DNA from: Erysipelotrichaceae bacterium NK3D112 | GTDB lineage: Bacteria > Bacillota_I > Bacilli_A > Erysipelotrichales > Erysipelotrichaceae | Direction of reading: 5' to 3' | Assembly (NCBI GenBank): GCA_000701725.1 | Contig: JNJQ01000004.1 | Coordinates: 62,001-126,000 of the forward strand | DNA length: 64,000 nucleotides | Shown: positions 33,801 through 42,927 of the stretch, piece by piece | How the letters are laid out: every line of letters starts with the position of its first letter | Numbering within the stretch: position 1 is the first letter of the stretch | Notes under the pieces: generated by a model | The model's input: only the letters and a program-made list of their open reading frames with translations | The model's database searches: none | Told to the model about the DNA's origin: nothing | Program-made: the position numbers and the translations under genes

Positions 33801-34403
33801 ATGGACCGCGAAAGACTGGCAAAACAGATTGATTTCATCCTTGAGGTTGACAAGGAAAAAAACATTCAGAGACAGACGCATTTAAGCAATCACGGCAGAA
33901 GGGAAAACGATGCCGAACATGCCTGGCATATGGCACTGAACGCTTATCTGCTGAAAGAATACGCGAATGAGGACATCGATATCGCCAAAGTCATGATCAT
34001 GTGCCTGATCCATGATGTCGTGGAAATCGATGCCGGAGACACCTATGCCTATGATGCGGAAGGACTGAAAACACAGAAGGAAAGGGAAGACAAGGCGAAG
34101 GAGAGAATCTTCGGTCTTCTTCCGGAAGATCAGAAGGAAATGATGATTTCCCTGTTTGATGAATTTGAAGCCTTTGAAACACCCGAGTCATGCTTTGCCC
34201 ACGCGATGGACAACTTCCAGCCGTTTCTGCTCAATGATTCCAATGACGGCGGCGACTGGATGGAGCACGGGGTTTCCATTTCACAGGTGCTGGGCAGACA
34301 GACCCAAAGCGCCAAAGGTTCTAAAGAGCTCTCTGATTATGTGCTGGAAAAGCTTGAGGAACATGTGGCCAAAGGCCATATCAAAGAAGACCGCAAAAAA
34401 TAA
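33801..34403 (+). CDS. HD-domain hydrolase (YfbR/HDDC2-like)
   Basis: The 200-residue protein carries the HD metal-site pattern: ENDAEHAWHMAL and MCLIHDVVEIDAGDT, then AMDNFQPFLLND. It resembles the HD_3/HDDC2 and YfbR group, which remove phosphate from deoxynucleoside monophosphates. It acts in the cytosol and may trim nucleotide pools. It follows the Gx gene closely in the same direction. A weak AAGGAAA ribosome site precedes the ATG. Its end faces the convergent rarA gene. Confidence 0.83.
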   Translation: MDRERLAKQIDFILEVDKEKNIQRQTHLSNHGRRENDAEHAWHMALNAYLLKEYANEDIDIAKVMIMCLIHDVVEIDAGDTYAYDAEGLKTQKEREDKAKERIFGLLPEDQKEMMISLFDEFEAFETPESCFAHAMDNFQPFLLNDSNDGGDWMEHGVSISQVLGRQTQSAKGSKELSDYVLEKLEEHVAKGHIKEDRKK

Positions 34404-34426
34404 AAAAGGTGCATTTCCATACACCT
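34401..34426 (-). terminator. Terminator of rarA (reverse strand)
   Basis: On the reverse strand AGGTG pairs with CACCT around a ten-base loop and is followed by TTTTTT, overlapping the end of the HD gene. Confidence 0.6.
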
Positions 34427-34440
34427 CTTGCACGGCAGGA

Positions 34441-35796
34441 TCACTGATTCTGCTGTTTTTTCATTTTCGCTTCCCGCTCACGCTGCGCTTTCTTCCAGGC
34501 TTCGATCGCGTCCTTGTGTTCCTTGACACGCTTCTCCACGCCCTGGTCGCTGGGAATGTAATAATGCTTGTCTTTCAGGCTGTCCGGCAGACACTGCATG
34601 GCAGTGATATGGCCTTCATAATCATGCGCATACATGTAGTTCTTTCCGTATCCGAGCTCTTCCATGAGCTTTGTCGGCGCGTTTCTGATCTGTAAGGGGA
34701 CCGGCTCATCAATCATGTTGCGAGCGTCCTCCGCCGCACTCATATAGGCCACTTCAAGGGAATTGGACTTAGGGGCAAGGGCACAGAAGACAACCGCGTG
34801 GGTCAGATGCACCGAACATTCCGGCATGCCGATGAACTGGCAGGCCTGGAAGGCGGCTGTGCAGATTTCAAGGGCTCTCGAATCCGCCATGCCGACATCC
34901 TCCGACGCAAAGCGCAATACGCGTCTTGCGATATAAAGAGGATCTTCCCCGGCTTCCAGCATTCTCGCCAGCCAATAGACCGCCGCATCCGCATCGGAGT
35001 TGCGCATCGATTTATGCAGGGCGGAGATCAGGTTGTAATGTTCTTCGCCTTTTTTGTCATAGAGCAGGGCTTTGCCCTGGATGCACTGGTCAATCACCTC
35101 ACGCGTGACCACCGAATGGACCGCATCGCCCTGGCCGTTCATGACCGCCAGTTCCAGCGTGTTGAGCGCGGTTCTCGCATCGCCATTGGCATAGTTGGCA
35201 ATCAGGCTGAGCAGATCATCATCGATTGTCACATCCCAGCTGCCGAACCCTCTTGGCTCATTCAGTGCGCGTTTGAGCAGTTCGATGATATCTTCGGTAT
35301 CCAGCGGATTGAGCGTGAAGACCTTGCAGCGGGATAAAAGAGCGTTGTTGATCTCAAAGGAAGGATTTTCCGTCGTGGCGCCGATCAGAATGATCGAACC
35401 TCTTTCAACATAGGGCAGGAAGGCATCCTGCTGTGCCTTGTTGAAGCGGTGAATCTCATCGACAAAGACGATCGTCTTTTCACCCATTGAGCGGGCGGCC
35501 TCCGCCTTGTTCATGACATCGCGGATCTCCCTGATTCCGCTGGTGACTGCGGAGAAAACAATGAAGTGGCTTCTGGTGCTGCTGGCAATGATCCGTGCCA
35601 GCGTGGTCTTGCCGACCCCGGGCGGGCCCCAGAAAATCATCGACTGCACCTCATCGCGGTCGATCATTCTTCTTAATATTCTGTCAGGCGCAAGCAGATG
35701 TTTCTGACCTGCATATTCCTCGAGTGTCTGCGGACGCATTCTGTCCGCAAGAGGACCTGTCAAAGCTCTGTCATCAAAAAGAGATCCCTGTTCCAT
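34441..35796 (-). CDS. rarA: Replication-associated recombination protein RarA (MgsA)
   Basis: The 451-residue AAA+ ATPase is related to clamp-loader subunits. It has RPQTLEEYAGQKHLL, Walker A IFWGPPGVGKTTLA, Walker B VFVDEIHRFNKAQQ, sensor 1 LIGATTENPSFE and the C-terminal tetramerisation domain (SEDVGMADSRALE, GMPECSVHL). It acts at stalled replication forks. AAAGGTGA precedes the ATG, and TGTTAAAAT is its likely extended -10 box. It is divergent from the MATE gene, 79 bases apart. Confidence 0.95.
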   Translation of the reverse strand: MEQGSLFDDRALTGPLADRMRPQTLEEYAGQKHLLAPDRILRRMIDRDEVQSMIFWGPPGVGKTTLARIIASSTRSHFIVFSAVTSGIREIRDVMNKAEAARSMGEKTIVFVDEIHRFNKAQQDAFLPYVERGSIILIGATTENPSFEINNALLSRCKVFTLNPLDTEDIIELLKRALNEPRGFGSWDVTIDDDLLSLIANYANGDARTALNTLELAVMNGQGDAVHSVVTREVIDQCIQGKALLYDKKGEEHYNLISALHKSMRNSDADAAVYWLARMLEAGEDPLYIARRVLRFASEDVGMADSRALEICTAAFQACQFIGMPECSVHLTHAVVFCALAPKSNSLEVAYMSAAEDARNMIDEPVPLQIRNAPTKLMEELGYGKNYMYAHDYEGHITAMQCLPDSLKDKHYYIPSDQGVEKRVKEHKDAIEAWKKAQREREAKMKKQQNQ

Positions 35797-35859
35797 ACGT
35801 TCACCTTTGCCTACCTATTTTAACACTGAATCAGTATCGATTTCATCCTTCTGAACATG

Positions 35860-35868
35860 TGGTACAAT
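35860..35868 (+). promoter_or_regulatory. Extended -10 box of the MATE-MFS operon (leaderless type)
   Basis: TGGTACAAT ends seven bases before the ATG at 35876, and no ribosome site is present. Confidence 0.5.
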
Positions 35869-35875
35869 CATTTCC

Positions 35876-37243
35876 ATGAGTGCGAACGTGCGCCGGATGA
35901 CGGAAGGTTCTCCGGCAAAACTGATCTTCTTCTTTTCGCTGCCGCTGATGATGGGCAACATGTTTCAGCAGATCTATATCATTACCGATACACTGATTAT
36001 CAGCCGCACCCTCGGGGTGAGCGCTTTGGCCGCTCTTGGCTCCACCGACTGGTTTTCCTATATGATGATTTCCGTCATCCAGGCGGCTGCCCAGGGCTTT
36101 GCGATTCTGATTGCCCAGACCTTCGGGGCAGGAGATGAAAAACAGCTGAAGCGGGTATATGCAAGAGCCACGGTGCTTTCCGTGATCATGACGGTTTTCA
36201 TGACCGCCGCTTCACTCGCGATGATCCGTCCGGTCATGCTGTTTCAGAATACACCGCTTACGGTCAGACCGTTGGCGGAGGAATATCTTGGCGTATTGTT
36301 TGCGGGCATACCGGCAATGATGCTGCTGAATTACTGCTCAAGTGTGCTCAGAGCGCTCGGTGACTCCAGAACACCGCTTGTTTCCATGGTGATCTCGGCA
36401 CTTCTGAATGTCGGTCTTGACTGGCTCATGGTGGTTCAGCTTCATACCGGCGTGTGGGGAGCGGCGGCCGCAACCGTGGCGGGACAATTGCTGGCAGGAC
36501 TGTATTGTCTTTATGTGATGCGCTCTCTGGATGCCATCCGCACGCAGAAAGAAGATTACAGAAGAGACAGAAAACTGGATGTTGAACTGCTGAAATTAAG
36601 CTGGCCGATGATGATCCAGAATCTTGTCATCTCCAGCGGCGGCATTGTTGTGCAATCCCGCGTCAATACCTTTGCGCTTGCCAATATCGCCGGCTATACG
36701 GCCGCTTCCAAACTGTATGGGGCACTGGAGCTGGCGGCGCTTGCCTACGGCTTTGCGATGGTGACCTATATCGGCCAGAACTATGGCGCGAAGAAATATG
36801 AACGTATCTTCTCGGGAATTCACGCTTCGCTTGCGATCGGCATAGCCTCCGGGGCAGTGATCGGCGCAGTTATTTATCTTGGCGGCCATCATATCATCGG
36901 GTTCTTTCTCAATGAGGAAGGACAGACTGCCATTGACGCGCTTGTGATCGGTGTGGAGTTCCTCAATCTTATGGCTTTGACACTTCCGATCCTGTATGTG
37001 CTGCACATTGTGCGCTCCGTTCTGCAGGGCTTTGGCGACACGGTTGTGCCGATGATTTCCGGCGCGGCGGAGTGTATTGCCAGAGTCGCAATGGCGGTGC
37101 TTGTCTCACGCTTCATCGGCTGGCCGGCCATGATCTGGGCGGAGATTGCCGCCTGGCTTGCCGCGGATGCGGTATTGTTCGGTGTGCTTTTCAGACGGCT
37201 GCGCGAACTGAAGGCTATAATGAGTAAGGGAGTACAGCTATGA
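35876..37243 (+). CDS. MATE family efflux transporter
   Basis: The 455-residue protein has twelve membrane helices in two halves, as in the MATE family: GSPAKLIFFFSLPLMMGNMF at the start, QGFAILIAQTFGAGDEKQLK in the first half and FAMVTYIGQNYGAKKYERIF in the second. MATE pumps export drugs or metabolites with Na+ or H+. The gene has no Shine-Dalgarno, and its -10 box lies seven bases from the ATG. It overlaps the next transporter gene by four bases (ATGA), so the two are made together. Confidence 0.92.
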   Translation: MSANVRRMTEGSPAKLIFFFSLPLMMGNMFQQIYIITDTLIISRTLGVSALAALGSTDWFSYMMISVIQAAAQGFAILIAQTFGAGDEKQLKRVYARATVLSVIMTVFMTAASLAMIRPVMLFQNTPLTVRPLAEEYLGVLFAGIPAMMLLNYCSSVLRALGDSRTPLVSMVISALLNVGLDWLMVVQLHTGVWGAAAATVAGQLLAGLYCLYVMRSLDAIRTQKEDYRRDRKLDVELLKLSWPMMIQNLVISSGGIVVQSRVNTFALANIAGYTAASKLYGALELAALAYGFAMVTYIGQNYGAKKYERIFSGIHASLAIGIASGAVIGAVIYLGGHHIIGFFLNEEGQTAIDALVIGVEFLNLMALTLPILYVLHIVRSVLQGFGDTVVPMISGAAECIARVAMAVLVSRFIGWPAMIWAEIAAWLAADAVLFGVLFRRLRELKAIMSKGVQL

Positions 37244-38487
37244 GTACGGATAACAGGGGTCTTTGGACCCGTGATTTCACCATCATCACAATCGGCAGCG
37301 TGATCTCCATGTTCGGCAACGCGATGAGCGGTTTTGCGCTGTCACTTCTGGTTCTGGACTATACCGGCAGCACACTGCTTTACGGTATTTATATCGTGCT
37401 GTTCACACTGCCCCAGATCATCATGCCGGTGCTCTTCGGTCCTTATCTTGACCGCTTTTCAAGGAAAAAGACGATCTATACGCTGGATTTCATCAGCACT
37501 GCTGTTTATGGCCTTGCGGCATTTCTGCTTGCAAAAGGAGGATTTTCCTTCCCGTTCCTTGCGGCAGGGGTGTTCATCGTCGGCTCCATCAACAGCATCT
37601 ATATGACCGCGTTCCAAAGCTTCTATCCGCTGCTGATCACAAAGGGCTATTACCAGAAAGCCTATTCGATCTCCTCGGTGCTTGAGACACTGTCCGCAGT
37701 GATGATTCCGGTGTCCGCGTATCTCTATAACCTGGTCGGCATTGCGCCATTGCTGGCTGCCAATGCGTTCTGTTTCTTCATTGCCGCATGCATGGAAACA
37801 CAGATCAGGGCCAATGAGGATTATATTGAGCAGCGGAAAGGGGAGAGAGACAGCGAAGATGCGAAAAAGCAGTTCTTCACGGATATCCGCAAGGGCATAG
37901 AATACATTTCCAATGACCGCGGTCTGCGCTCCATCGCCGCCTATTTCACCGTATCCGCGCTGTTTGGCGGATGCACGAGTGTATTAATGCTGCCGTATTT
38001 CAAAAGCACATGGGCAAACGGCGAATACATCTACATGATTGTCTTCGGTATGGCAACGTTTGGAAGGGCAATGGCCGGTATGCTGCATTACCGGTTCATC
38101 ATTCCAAGCCATTTCAAATACACAATCGCCCTGGTTGTATACATCTCGACATCACTGATTGAAGGCACACTGCTGTTTCTGCCGGTGATTGTCATGGCGG
38201 TGCTGATGCTGATGAGCGGCATGATGGGCGTCACCAGCTATACGATCCGCATCTCTGCCACACAGACATATGTGCCCGACGGCATGAAGGGCAGATTCAA
38301 CGGCGCGTTCAATATGCTGAACACGGTCGGCATGTTATGCGGAGAGATCTCCGCAGGAGCTCTCGGTGATGTGATTTCACCGAAATATGTCATTCTCGCT
38401 TTCGGTCTCATCAACGCACTTGCCGCGCTAATACTGATCGGCAGAAACAGACAGAGCGTCTCAGCGATTTACAATACCCAGCAGTAG
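37240..38487 (+). CDS. Major facilitator superfamily transporter
   Basis: The 415-residue protein has about twelve helices and the MFS loop 2-3 pattern (FGPYLDRFSRKKTIYTLDF). GLRSIAAYFTVSALFGGCTS and the C-terminal half (KGRFNGAFNMLNTVGMLCGE) resemble the MFS_3/enterobactin-exporter-like group common in Firmicutes. The substrate is unknown. Its start overlaps the MATE stop. The operon ends at a clear terminator that begins over its stop codon. Confidence 0.88.
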   Translation: MSTDNRGLWTRDFTIITIGSVISMFGNAMSGFALSLLVLDYTGSTLLYGIYIVLFTLPQIIMPVLFGPYLDRFSRKKTIYTLDFISTAVYGLAAFLLAKGGFSFPFLAAGVFIVGSINSIYMTAFQSFYPLLITKGYYQKAYSISSVLETLSAVMIPVSAYLYNLVGIAPLLAANAFCFFIAACMETQIRANEDYIEQRKGERDSEDAKKQFFTDIRKGIEYISNDRGLRSIAAYFTVSALFGGCTSVLMLPYFKSTWANGEYIYMIVFGMATFGRAMAGMLHYRFIIPSHFKYTIALVVYISTSLIEGTLLFLPVIVMAVLMLMSGMMGVTSYTIRISATQTYVPDGMKGRFNGAFNMLNTVGMLCGEISAGALGDVISPKYVILAFGLINALAALILIGRNRQSVSAIYNTQQ

Positions 38488-38508
38488 TCACATTGACTGC
38501 TGTTTTTT
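38479..38508 (+). terminator. Terminator of the MATE-MFS operon
   Basis: CAGCAGT and ACTGCTG pair and are followed by TTTTTT; the left arm overlaps the stop codon. Confidence 0.85.
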
Positions 38509-38524
38509 CTTAATTATCCGGACA

Positions 38525-38552
38525 ACAAAAAACCATCCGTTTCCGGATGGTT
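38525..38552 (-). terminator. Terminator of the tRNA-Glu/tRNA-Trp unit
   Basis: On the reverse strand AACCATCCG, a GAAA loop and CGGATGGTT are followed by a T-run. Confidence 0.85.
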
Positions 38553-38557
38553 TCAGG

Positions 38558-38628
38558 CAGGGGTAGAGAGAATCGAACTCCCATCAGCGGTTTTGGAGAC
38601 CGATGTACTACCATTGTACGATACCCCT
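38558..38628 (-). tRNA. tRNA-Trp (anticodon CCA)
   Basis: A cloverleaf of 71 bases: acceptor AGGGGTA/TACCCCT, D arm GTAC/GTAC, anticodon loop CTCCAAA (anticodon CCA), T arm GGGAG/CTCTC with loop TTCGATT, and discriminator G. The terminal CCA is not encoded. It is the second gene of a two-tRNA unit. Confidence 0.93.
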
Positions 38629-38641
38629 GTAAGCAAAAAAG

Positions 38642-38715
38642 TGACGCGTACGGGATTCGAACCCGTGAATGCCGCCGTGAAAGGGCGGTGTGTTAAGCCG
38701 CTTCACCAACGCGCC
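38642..38715 (-). tRNA. tRNA-Glu (anticodon TTC)
   Basis: A cloverleaf of 74 bases: acceptor GGCGCGT/ACGCGTC, anticodon stem CCGCC/GGCGG with loop CTTTCAC (anticodon TTC), T arm ACGGG/CCCGT with loop TTCGAAT, and discriminator A. CCA is not encoded. It lies 13 bases upstream of tRNA-Trp. Confidence 0.93.
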
Positions 38716-38727
38716 AGGTGCCTACTT

Positions 38728-38755
38728 ATAATACCATGATTTCAAATCAATGCAA
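38728..38755 (-). promoter_or_regulatory. Promoter of the tRNA-Glu/tRNA-Trp unit
   Basis: On the reverse strand TTGCAT and TATTAT are 16 bases apart. TGG directly before the -10 box gives the extended form. Confidence 0.65.
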
Positions 38756-38842
38756 CTGTTTTTTTGAAAGATTTTTTTCGGGTTTTTTCAAGCCTTTCTG
38801 GTGTGCTGAAATGGTGTCTTAACAGAAGAAAACGGCCGGTAT

Positions 38843-38867
38843 TCTGAAGATATCACCAATCTTCAGA
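38843..38867. promoter_or_regulatory. Palindrome upstream of the YdcF-like gene
   Basis: TCTGAAGAT and ATCTTCAGA form a perfect nine-pair inverted repeat with a seven-base centre. It lies 44 bases upstream of a TGGTATCAT box (38908-38916). No T-run follows it, so an operator is likelier than a terminator. Confidence 0.35.
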
Positions 38868-38933
38868 AATGCTTCACAATGGGAGCGTTTCATTTCATGG
38901 GTGTTAATGGTATCATTAAGCGCGGTGCATACA

Positions 38934-39542
38934 ATGAAAAAGATAAAGAAGGCATTGAAAGTGATCGGTCTGATGATCGCGGCGCTGGCTGCGTTTTTTC
39001 TGCTGATCATGGCAGATATATGGATGTACGGCAATGTTGATGAAAAGCAGGATGCGGATGTGATCATCGTGCTTGGCGCGGCCGCCTATGAAAGCGGCGT
39101 CACCCCGGTTTTTGCCGAGAGGATCAACCATGCGGCAGACCTGCTGAAGCAGGGGTATGCCGATCAGATCATACTGACCGGCGGCGTGGCCGAAGGAAAC
39201 AGCGTGTCCGATGCCTGGATTGCGTCACAGTATGCGATGGAGATCGGCATTTCAGAGGATGATCTGATTCTTGAGGAAGAGTCCGCCTACACCCATGAAA
39301 ATATGAAATATTCCAAGGAGATCATGGACGCAAACGGATTTGAGACTGCCATTATCGTCAGTGATCCGCTGCATATGAAGCGGGCCATGGTCATGGCTAA
39401 GGATAACGGGATCAGGGCATACAGTTCACCGACTCCGTCCACGAGATATATCTCCCTTGAAACCAAGCTGCCTTTCCTGTTCAGGGAAACCTGGGTGCTG
39501 ATCGGCTATGAGCTGATGAAAATCGCCCAAATAGAGCCGTAA
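38934..39542 (+). CDS. YdcF/SanA-like membrane protein (DUF218)
   Basis: The 202-residue protein has an N-terminal membrane helix (about 8-28) and a DUF218 domain: DADVIIVLGAAAYESG, YADQIILTGGVAEGNSVSDA, LILEEESAYTHENMKYSKEI and IIVSDPLHMKRAMVMAKDNG. This pattern is that of the YdcF/ElyC/SanA family, linked to envelope synthesis. The domain lies outside the membrane. I start it at 38934 rather than 38901, because the TGGTATCAT promoter box lies in between. It has no clear ribosome site. Confidence 0.83.
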   Translation: MKKIKKALKVIGLMIAALAAFFLLIMADIWMYGNVDEKQDADVIIVLGAAAYESGVTPVFAERINHAADLLKQGYADQIILTGGVAEGNSVSDAWIASQYAMEIGISEDDLILEEESAYTHENMKYSKEIMDANGFETAIIVSDPLHMKRAMVMAKDNGIRAYSSPTPSTRYISLETKLPFLFRETWVLIGYELMKIAQIEP

Positions 39543-39583
39543 GTGCGGCTATGGTATAATAACGGTGCTGAAAGGAATGATCT

Positions 39584-41860
39584 ATGTTGAAACAGCCCGT
39601 CAGAACAAGTGTTTCTGATTTTATAAAAACAACCATGGGATCACAGTTTGTCATCCCTGTATACCAGAGAACATATACGTGGAATCCTCAGAAGGAGACC
39701 GCGCGTTTTATGAATGATCTGGAAGACCTGATTGAAAACAGAACGGCCAATCACTTCCTCGGTATCATCATTTATCTGGATTCCAAGATTTCCGCAATGT
39801 TCAGACAGCTGCAGATCGTGGACGGACAGCAGAGACTGACCACCACCTTTATCTTTCTGCTTGCCTTGAAGAGAGTGGCGGAAGAAAGAAAGGATAAGTT
39901 CACAGCCGGCATGATTGATGACTATTTCCTCTACAACCGCCATGCGTCCAAAGAGGGAAGCCTGCGTCTGAAACCGGCCGTATCCACGGATGATGTTTAT
40001 GCCAGACTGGTATACGGAAGCGACCGTGATCTCAACCGTAAGGAAAAGGAATCCGGTGTCTACCGCAATTATGATTACATCATCAGACGGATCCGTGAGA
40101 TGTCAAAAAGACATAAGCTTCTGGATATTCTGGATTCCCTGACAAGACTGGACATTCTCGAATTCCCGCTTTCGGAAACAGACAATGCCCAGCAGATTTT
40201 CGAATCAATCAACTCGACCGGCGCGCCATTGACTTCGGCGGATCTGATCCGCAACTACGTGCTGATGAACCATACCGATGAGGTGCAGGAGCGTCTTTAT
40301 GAGATGTACTGGCAGCCGCTTGAGGAATACTATCCCGAATCACGCAGACTTGAGGAATTCTTCCGATTCTATCTGGCCGTCAAGACCTATGAGCTGCTTA
40401 ACCGCAGAGATGTCTATGAAGGCTTCAAGTCATACTGGAACAGCCGTCCTGAAGACACTGAGACAAAGCTGAGGGAAATCAACCGCTACTGCCGCTACTA
40501 CCATGACATCTATGAAGGCACATGCGAAAACGAGGAAGTGGAAAAGGCGCTGATCGATTTCAGAAGAAGCGATTCCGTCATGCCCGCACCGTTCCTGATG
40601 GAAATGATGCATCTGTTTGATGAGAAGAAGATCAATGAAAAAACCATGGTGGCCGAGATCCGCCTGATTGACTCCTATCTCATGAGAAGAGCACTTTGCG
40701 GCAATGACTCCTCGGCGCTTTCCCGTTATTTCCCGACACTGTTGAGAACTGTACTGAACAGTTACGGAAAAAACAGAAAGCAGGATATTCTTTCTTTGAC
40801 CAAGGTCAACCTGCTTACCTACAACCGCGGCAAATCACTTGCCATGCCCACCGATGAGCAGCTGCGCACCCAGATGAGGGAGCTCAACGCATATTCACTC
40901 ATGTGCATCCGTCCGGTGCTCGAAAGAATTGAAATGTATGGCGCAAGCGCGGCGGTGGACACATCGGATCTCAACATTGAGCACATCATGCCCCAGAATC
41001 CGAACAAATGGTGGGTGAAGAATTCCGGCACAAAGGATGAGGACGAATATTCCTTCTATGCCAACCTGATCGGCAATCTGACCTTATGCGCCCGCTATGA
41101 CAACTCCAGAATGGGCAATGAGGATTTCAGTTTCAAAAAGAGCATTCTCTCCAAAACACTTCATATCCGGATGAATACGGAAATCCTGAAGAAGAAAAAA
41201 TGGACCAAAGAGGATATTCTCAAACGCTGCGATGAGCTGACCGAACAGATCATCCGCATCTATCCGTACAACGGCGCCAATGCGATACATGAGAAGGAAC
41301 ATCTCAACATCGAGCAGGACCGTTCCATCCTTTCCCTGAATGCTCCGACCGTCACGGCCAGGGCAATCCGTCTGGACAGCGGCATGATTGAAGTTCTTCC
41401 AGGCTCCATCATGAAGTCATACGGACCCAAGGAAATGAAGAAGATGCGCAAGATGTATCTCGACCTTGATGAAAGAGGCTACTTCCATTCCCTTGAAAAC
41501 GGCCGTGTCCAGTTCAACCAGGCATACCGTTTTGAGGATCTCAATACCGCTGCCCAGTTCCTCATGCACAGAGGCGGCGAGAATGAGAATGCATGGAAAC
41601 AGGAGGGCAGTGCGGAAGAATCCGAAAATGCTGCCGTGAGCGAAACACCCGCGGAAACAAAACCGGAAGAAAAGGCACCCGCAAAGAAAAAGCCTGCCCG
41701 TAAAACCGCTGCGAAAAAGAAGAGCGCCAAACCGGCAAAGAAGAAAACACTCAGTGCGCCGGCTGAAGCCGTTTCAAAACAGCCGCAGGTGAAAAAGACT
41801 GAAAAAAGAGTATTCCGCTCCAAAAACAAAAAACCGGCACAGACCGAAGGGAATGACTAA
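39584..41860 (+). CDS. DUF262/DUF1524 (GmrSD-like) protein with DUF4357-like region and Lys/Ala tail
   Basis: The 758-residue protein has an N-terminal DUF262 domain (VIPVYQRTYTW, QIVDGQQRLTTTFIFLLAL) of ParB-like fold, a DUF1524 HNH-type nuclease domain (DLNIEHIMPQNPNKWW, NLIGNLTLCARYDNSRMGN), and a DUF4357-like region (about 600-680, FEDLNTAAQFLMHRGG). These domains make up GmrSD-type IV restriction enzymes against modified phage DNA, so a defence role is likely. The final 75 residues are a Lys/Ala/Pro tail like histone H1. No methylase or second subunit is adjacent. The gene overlaps convergent mutY by four bases. AAAGGA and TGGTATAAT set the start. Confidence 0.85.
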   Translation: MLKQPVRTSVSDFIKTTMGSQFVIPVYQRTYTWNPQKETARFMNDLEDLIENRTANHFLGIIIYLDSKISAMFRQLQIVDGQQRLTTTFIFLLALKRVAEERKDKFTAGMIDDYFLYNRHASKEGSLRLKPAVSTDDVYARLVYGSDRDLNRKEKESGVYRNYDYIIRRIREMSKRHKLLDILDSLTRLDILEFPLSETDNAQQIFESINSTGAPLTSADLIRNYVLMNHTDEVQERLYEMYWQPLEEYYPESRRLEEFFRFYLAVKTYELLNRRDVYEGFKSYWNSRPEDTETKLREINRYCRYYHDIYEGTCENEEVEKALIDFRRSDSVMPAPFLMEMMHLFDEKKINEKTMVAEIRLIDSYLMRRALCGNDSSALSRYFPTLLRTVLNSYGKNRKQDILSLTKVNLLTYNRGKSLAMPTDEQLRTQMRELNAYSLMCIRPVLERIEMYGASAAVDTSDLNIEHIMPQNPNKWWVKNSGTKDEDEYSFYANLIGNLTLCARYDNSRMGNEDFSFKKSILSKTLHIRMNTEILKKKKWTKEDILKRCDELTEQIIRIYPYNGANAIHEKEHLNIEQDRSILSLNAPTVTARAIRLDSGMIEVLPGSIMKSYGPKEMKKMRKMYLDLDERGYFHSLENGRVQFNQAYRFEDLNTAAQFLMHRGGENENAWKQEGSAEESENAAVSETPAETKPEEKAPAKKKPARKTAAKKKSAKPAKKKTLSAPAEAVSKQPQVKKTEKRVFRSKNKKPAQTEGND

Positions 41861-42927
41861 TCCCTGAGACTGTACCAGTCAATGTAAGCTTTGAATGCCG
41901 AAGGAACTGCCAGCGATGCCAGTTCCTTTTTCGTTACCAGGAACATGGAATCCTTTGCAAAATCAGAAGCGTCCTCAACCATGATTTCATAGGCTTTCAT
42001 ATGCCATTCCTTATGGGTGAAGATATGCTTTGAATCGGGAAGGTGGCTGATATGCAAAGGGGAAAGACCGAGCTTTCTGACTTCACTCAGCGCTTCACGC
42101 TCATTGAGCTTCCGGTCAATTCCATAGAATTCATAAAGAGATGCAAGCAGACCGGTATCCGGCCGTTTGTTCATCAGAAAGCGCTGACCGTCGCGGATGA
42201 CGAGAATGGTCCTCTGTTCAATTCTGCGCTCTTTGAGTTTTGAGCGGTACGGGATTTCACCGGTGAGATTCTCACTGTGCGCAATACAGGAATCTTTCAG
42301 CGGGCACATCCCGCACGCAGGCTCACCGTTAGGCACACAGATCACTTCGCCAAGCTCCATGAGTGCCTGATTGAAAACGGAAGGGCAGACAATACCTTTT
42401 GCCAGAACGGTTCTGACAATCTCCTCAATCGCCTTTTTTGTTTCGGGATTTCTGATATCCTCTCTGACTGCAAGAACACGGCTGAGCACCCGCATGACAT
42501 TGCCGTCCACTGCCGGCAGGGCAAGATCAAAGCAGATCGAACCGATGGCGCCGGCTGTATAAGGTCCGATTCCGGGCAGCTTTTTCAGCTTTGCCTCATC
42601 GGCGGGAAAGCTTCCGTCATATTCATTCATCAATACCGCAGCGCATTTTTTGAGGTTTCTTGCCCGGCTGTAATAGCCAAGACCTTCCCATAAACGCATC
42701 AGTCTGTCATCATCGCATGAAGCCACATCCGCGATCGAAGGCAGCTCATTCTGAAACCGCGCATAATAGCGCTTGACCGCCTCGATGCGGGTCTGCTGCA
42801 GCATGATCTCACTCAGCCACACATCATAAGGATTTCCTGTATCACGCCATGGCAGTGATCTTTTGTTTTTCTCATACCATGCACACAGCTGATCTGCCTG
42901 TGCATCACTGATCTTCTTCGTATTCAT
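41857..42927 (-). CDS. mutY: A/G-specific adenine DNA glycosylase MutY
   Basis: The 356-residue protein removes adenine opposite 8-oxoguanine. It has LPWRDTGNPYDVWLSEIMLQ (minor-groove and catalytic Glu region), LPGIGPYTAGAI (helix-hairpin-helix), VDGNVMRVLSR (catalytic Asp), the iron-sulfur cysteines in ICVPNGEPACGMCPLKDSC, and a C-terminal NUDIX-like domain (PDSKHIFTHKEWHM). An extended -10 box (TGATATAAT) lies so near that the second Met (42927) fits better than the first (42933); the mRNA would then be nearly leaderless. Its end overlaps the convergent DUF262 gene by four bases, without a terminator between them. Confidence 0.94.
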   Translation of the reverse strand: MNTKKISDAQADQLCAWYEKNKRSLPWRDTGNPYDVWLSEIMLQQTRIEAVKRYYARFQNELPSIADVASCDDDRLMRLWEGLGYYSRARNLKKCAAVLMNEYDGSFPADEAKLKKLPGIGPYTAGAIGSICFDLALPAVDGNVMRVLSRVLAVREDIRNPETKKAIEEIVRTVLAKGIVCPSVFNQALMELGEVICVPNGEPACGMCPLKDSCIAHSENLTGEIPYRSKLKERRIEQRTILVIRDGQRFLMNKRPDTGLLASLYEFYGIDRKLNEREALSEVRKLGLSPLHISHLPDSKHIFTHKEWHMKAYEIMVEDASDFAKDSMFLVTKKELASLAVPSAFKAYIDWYSLRD

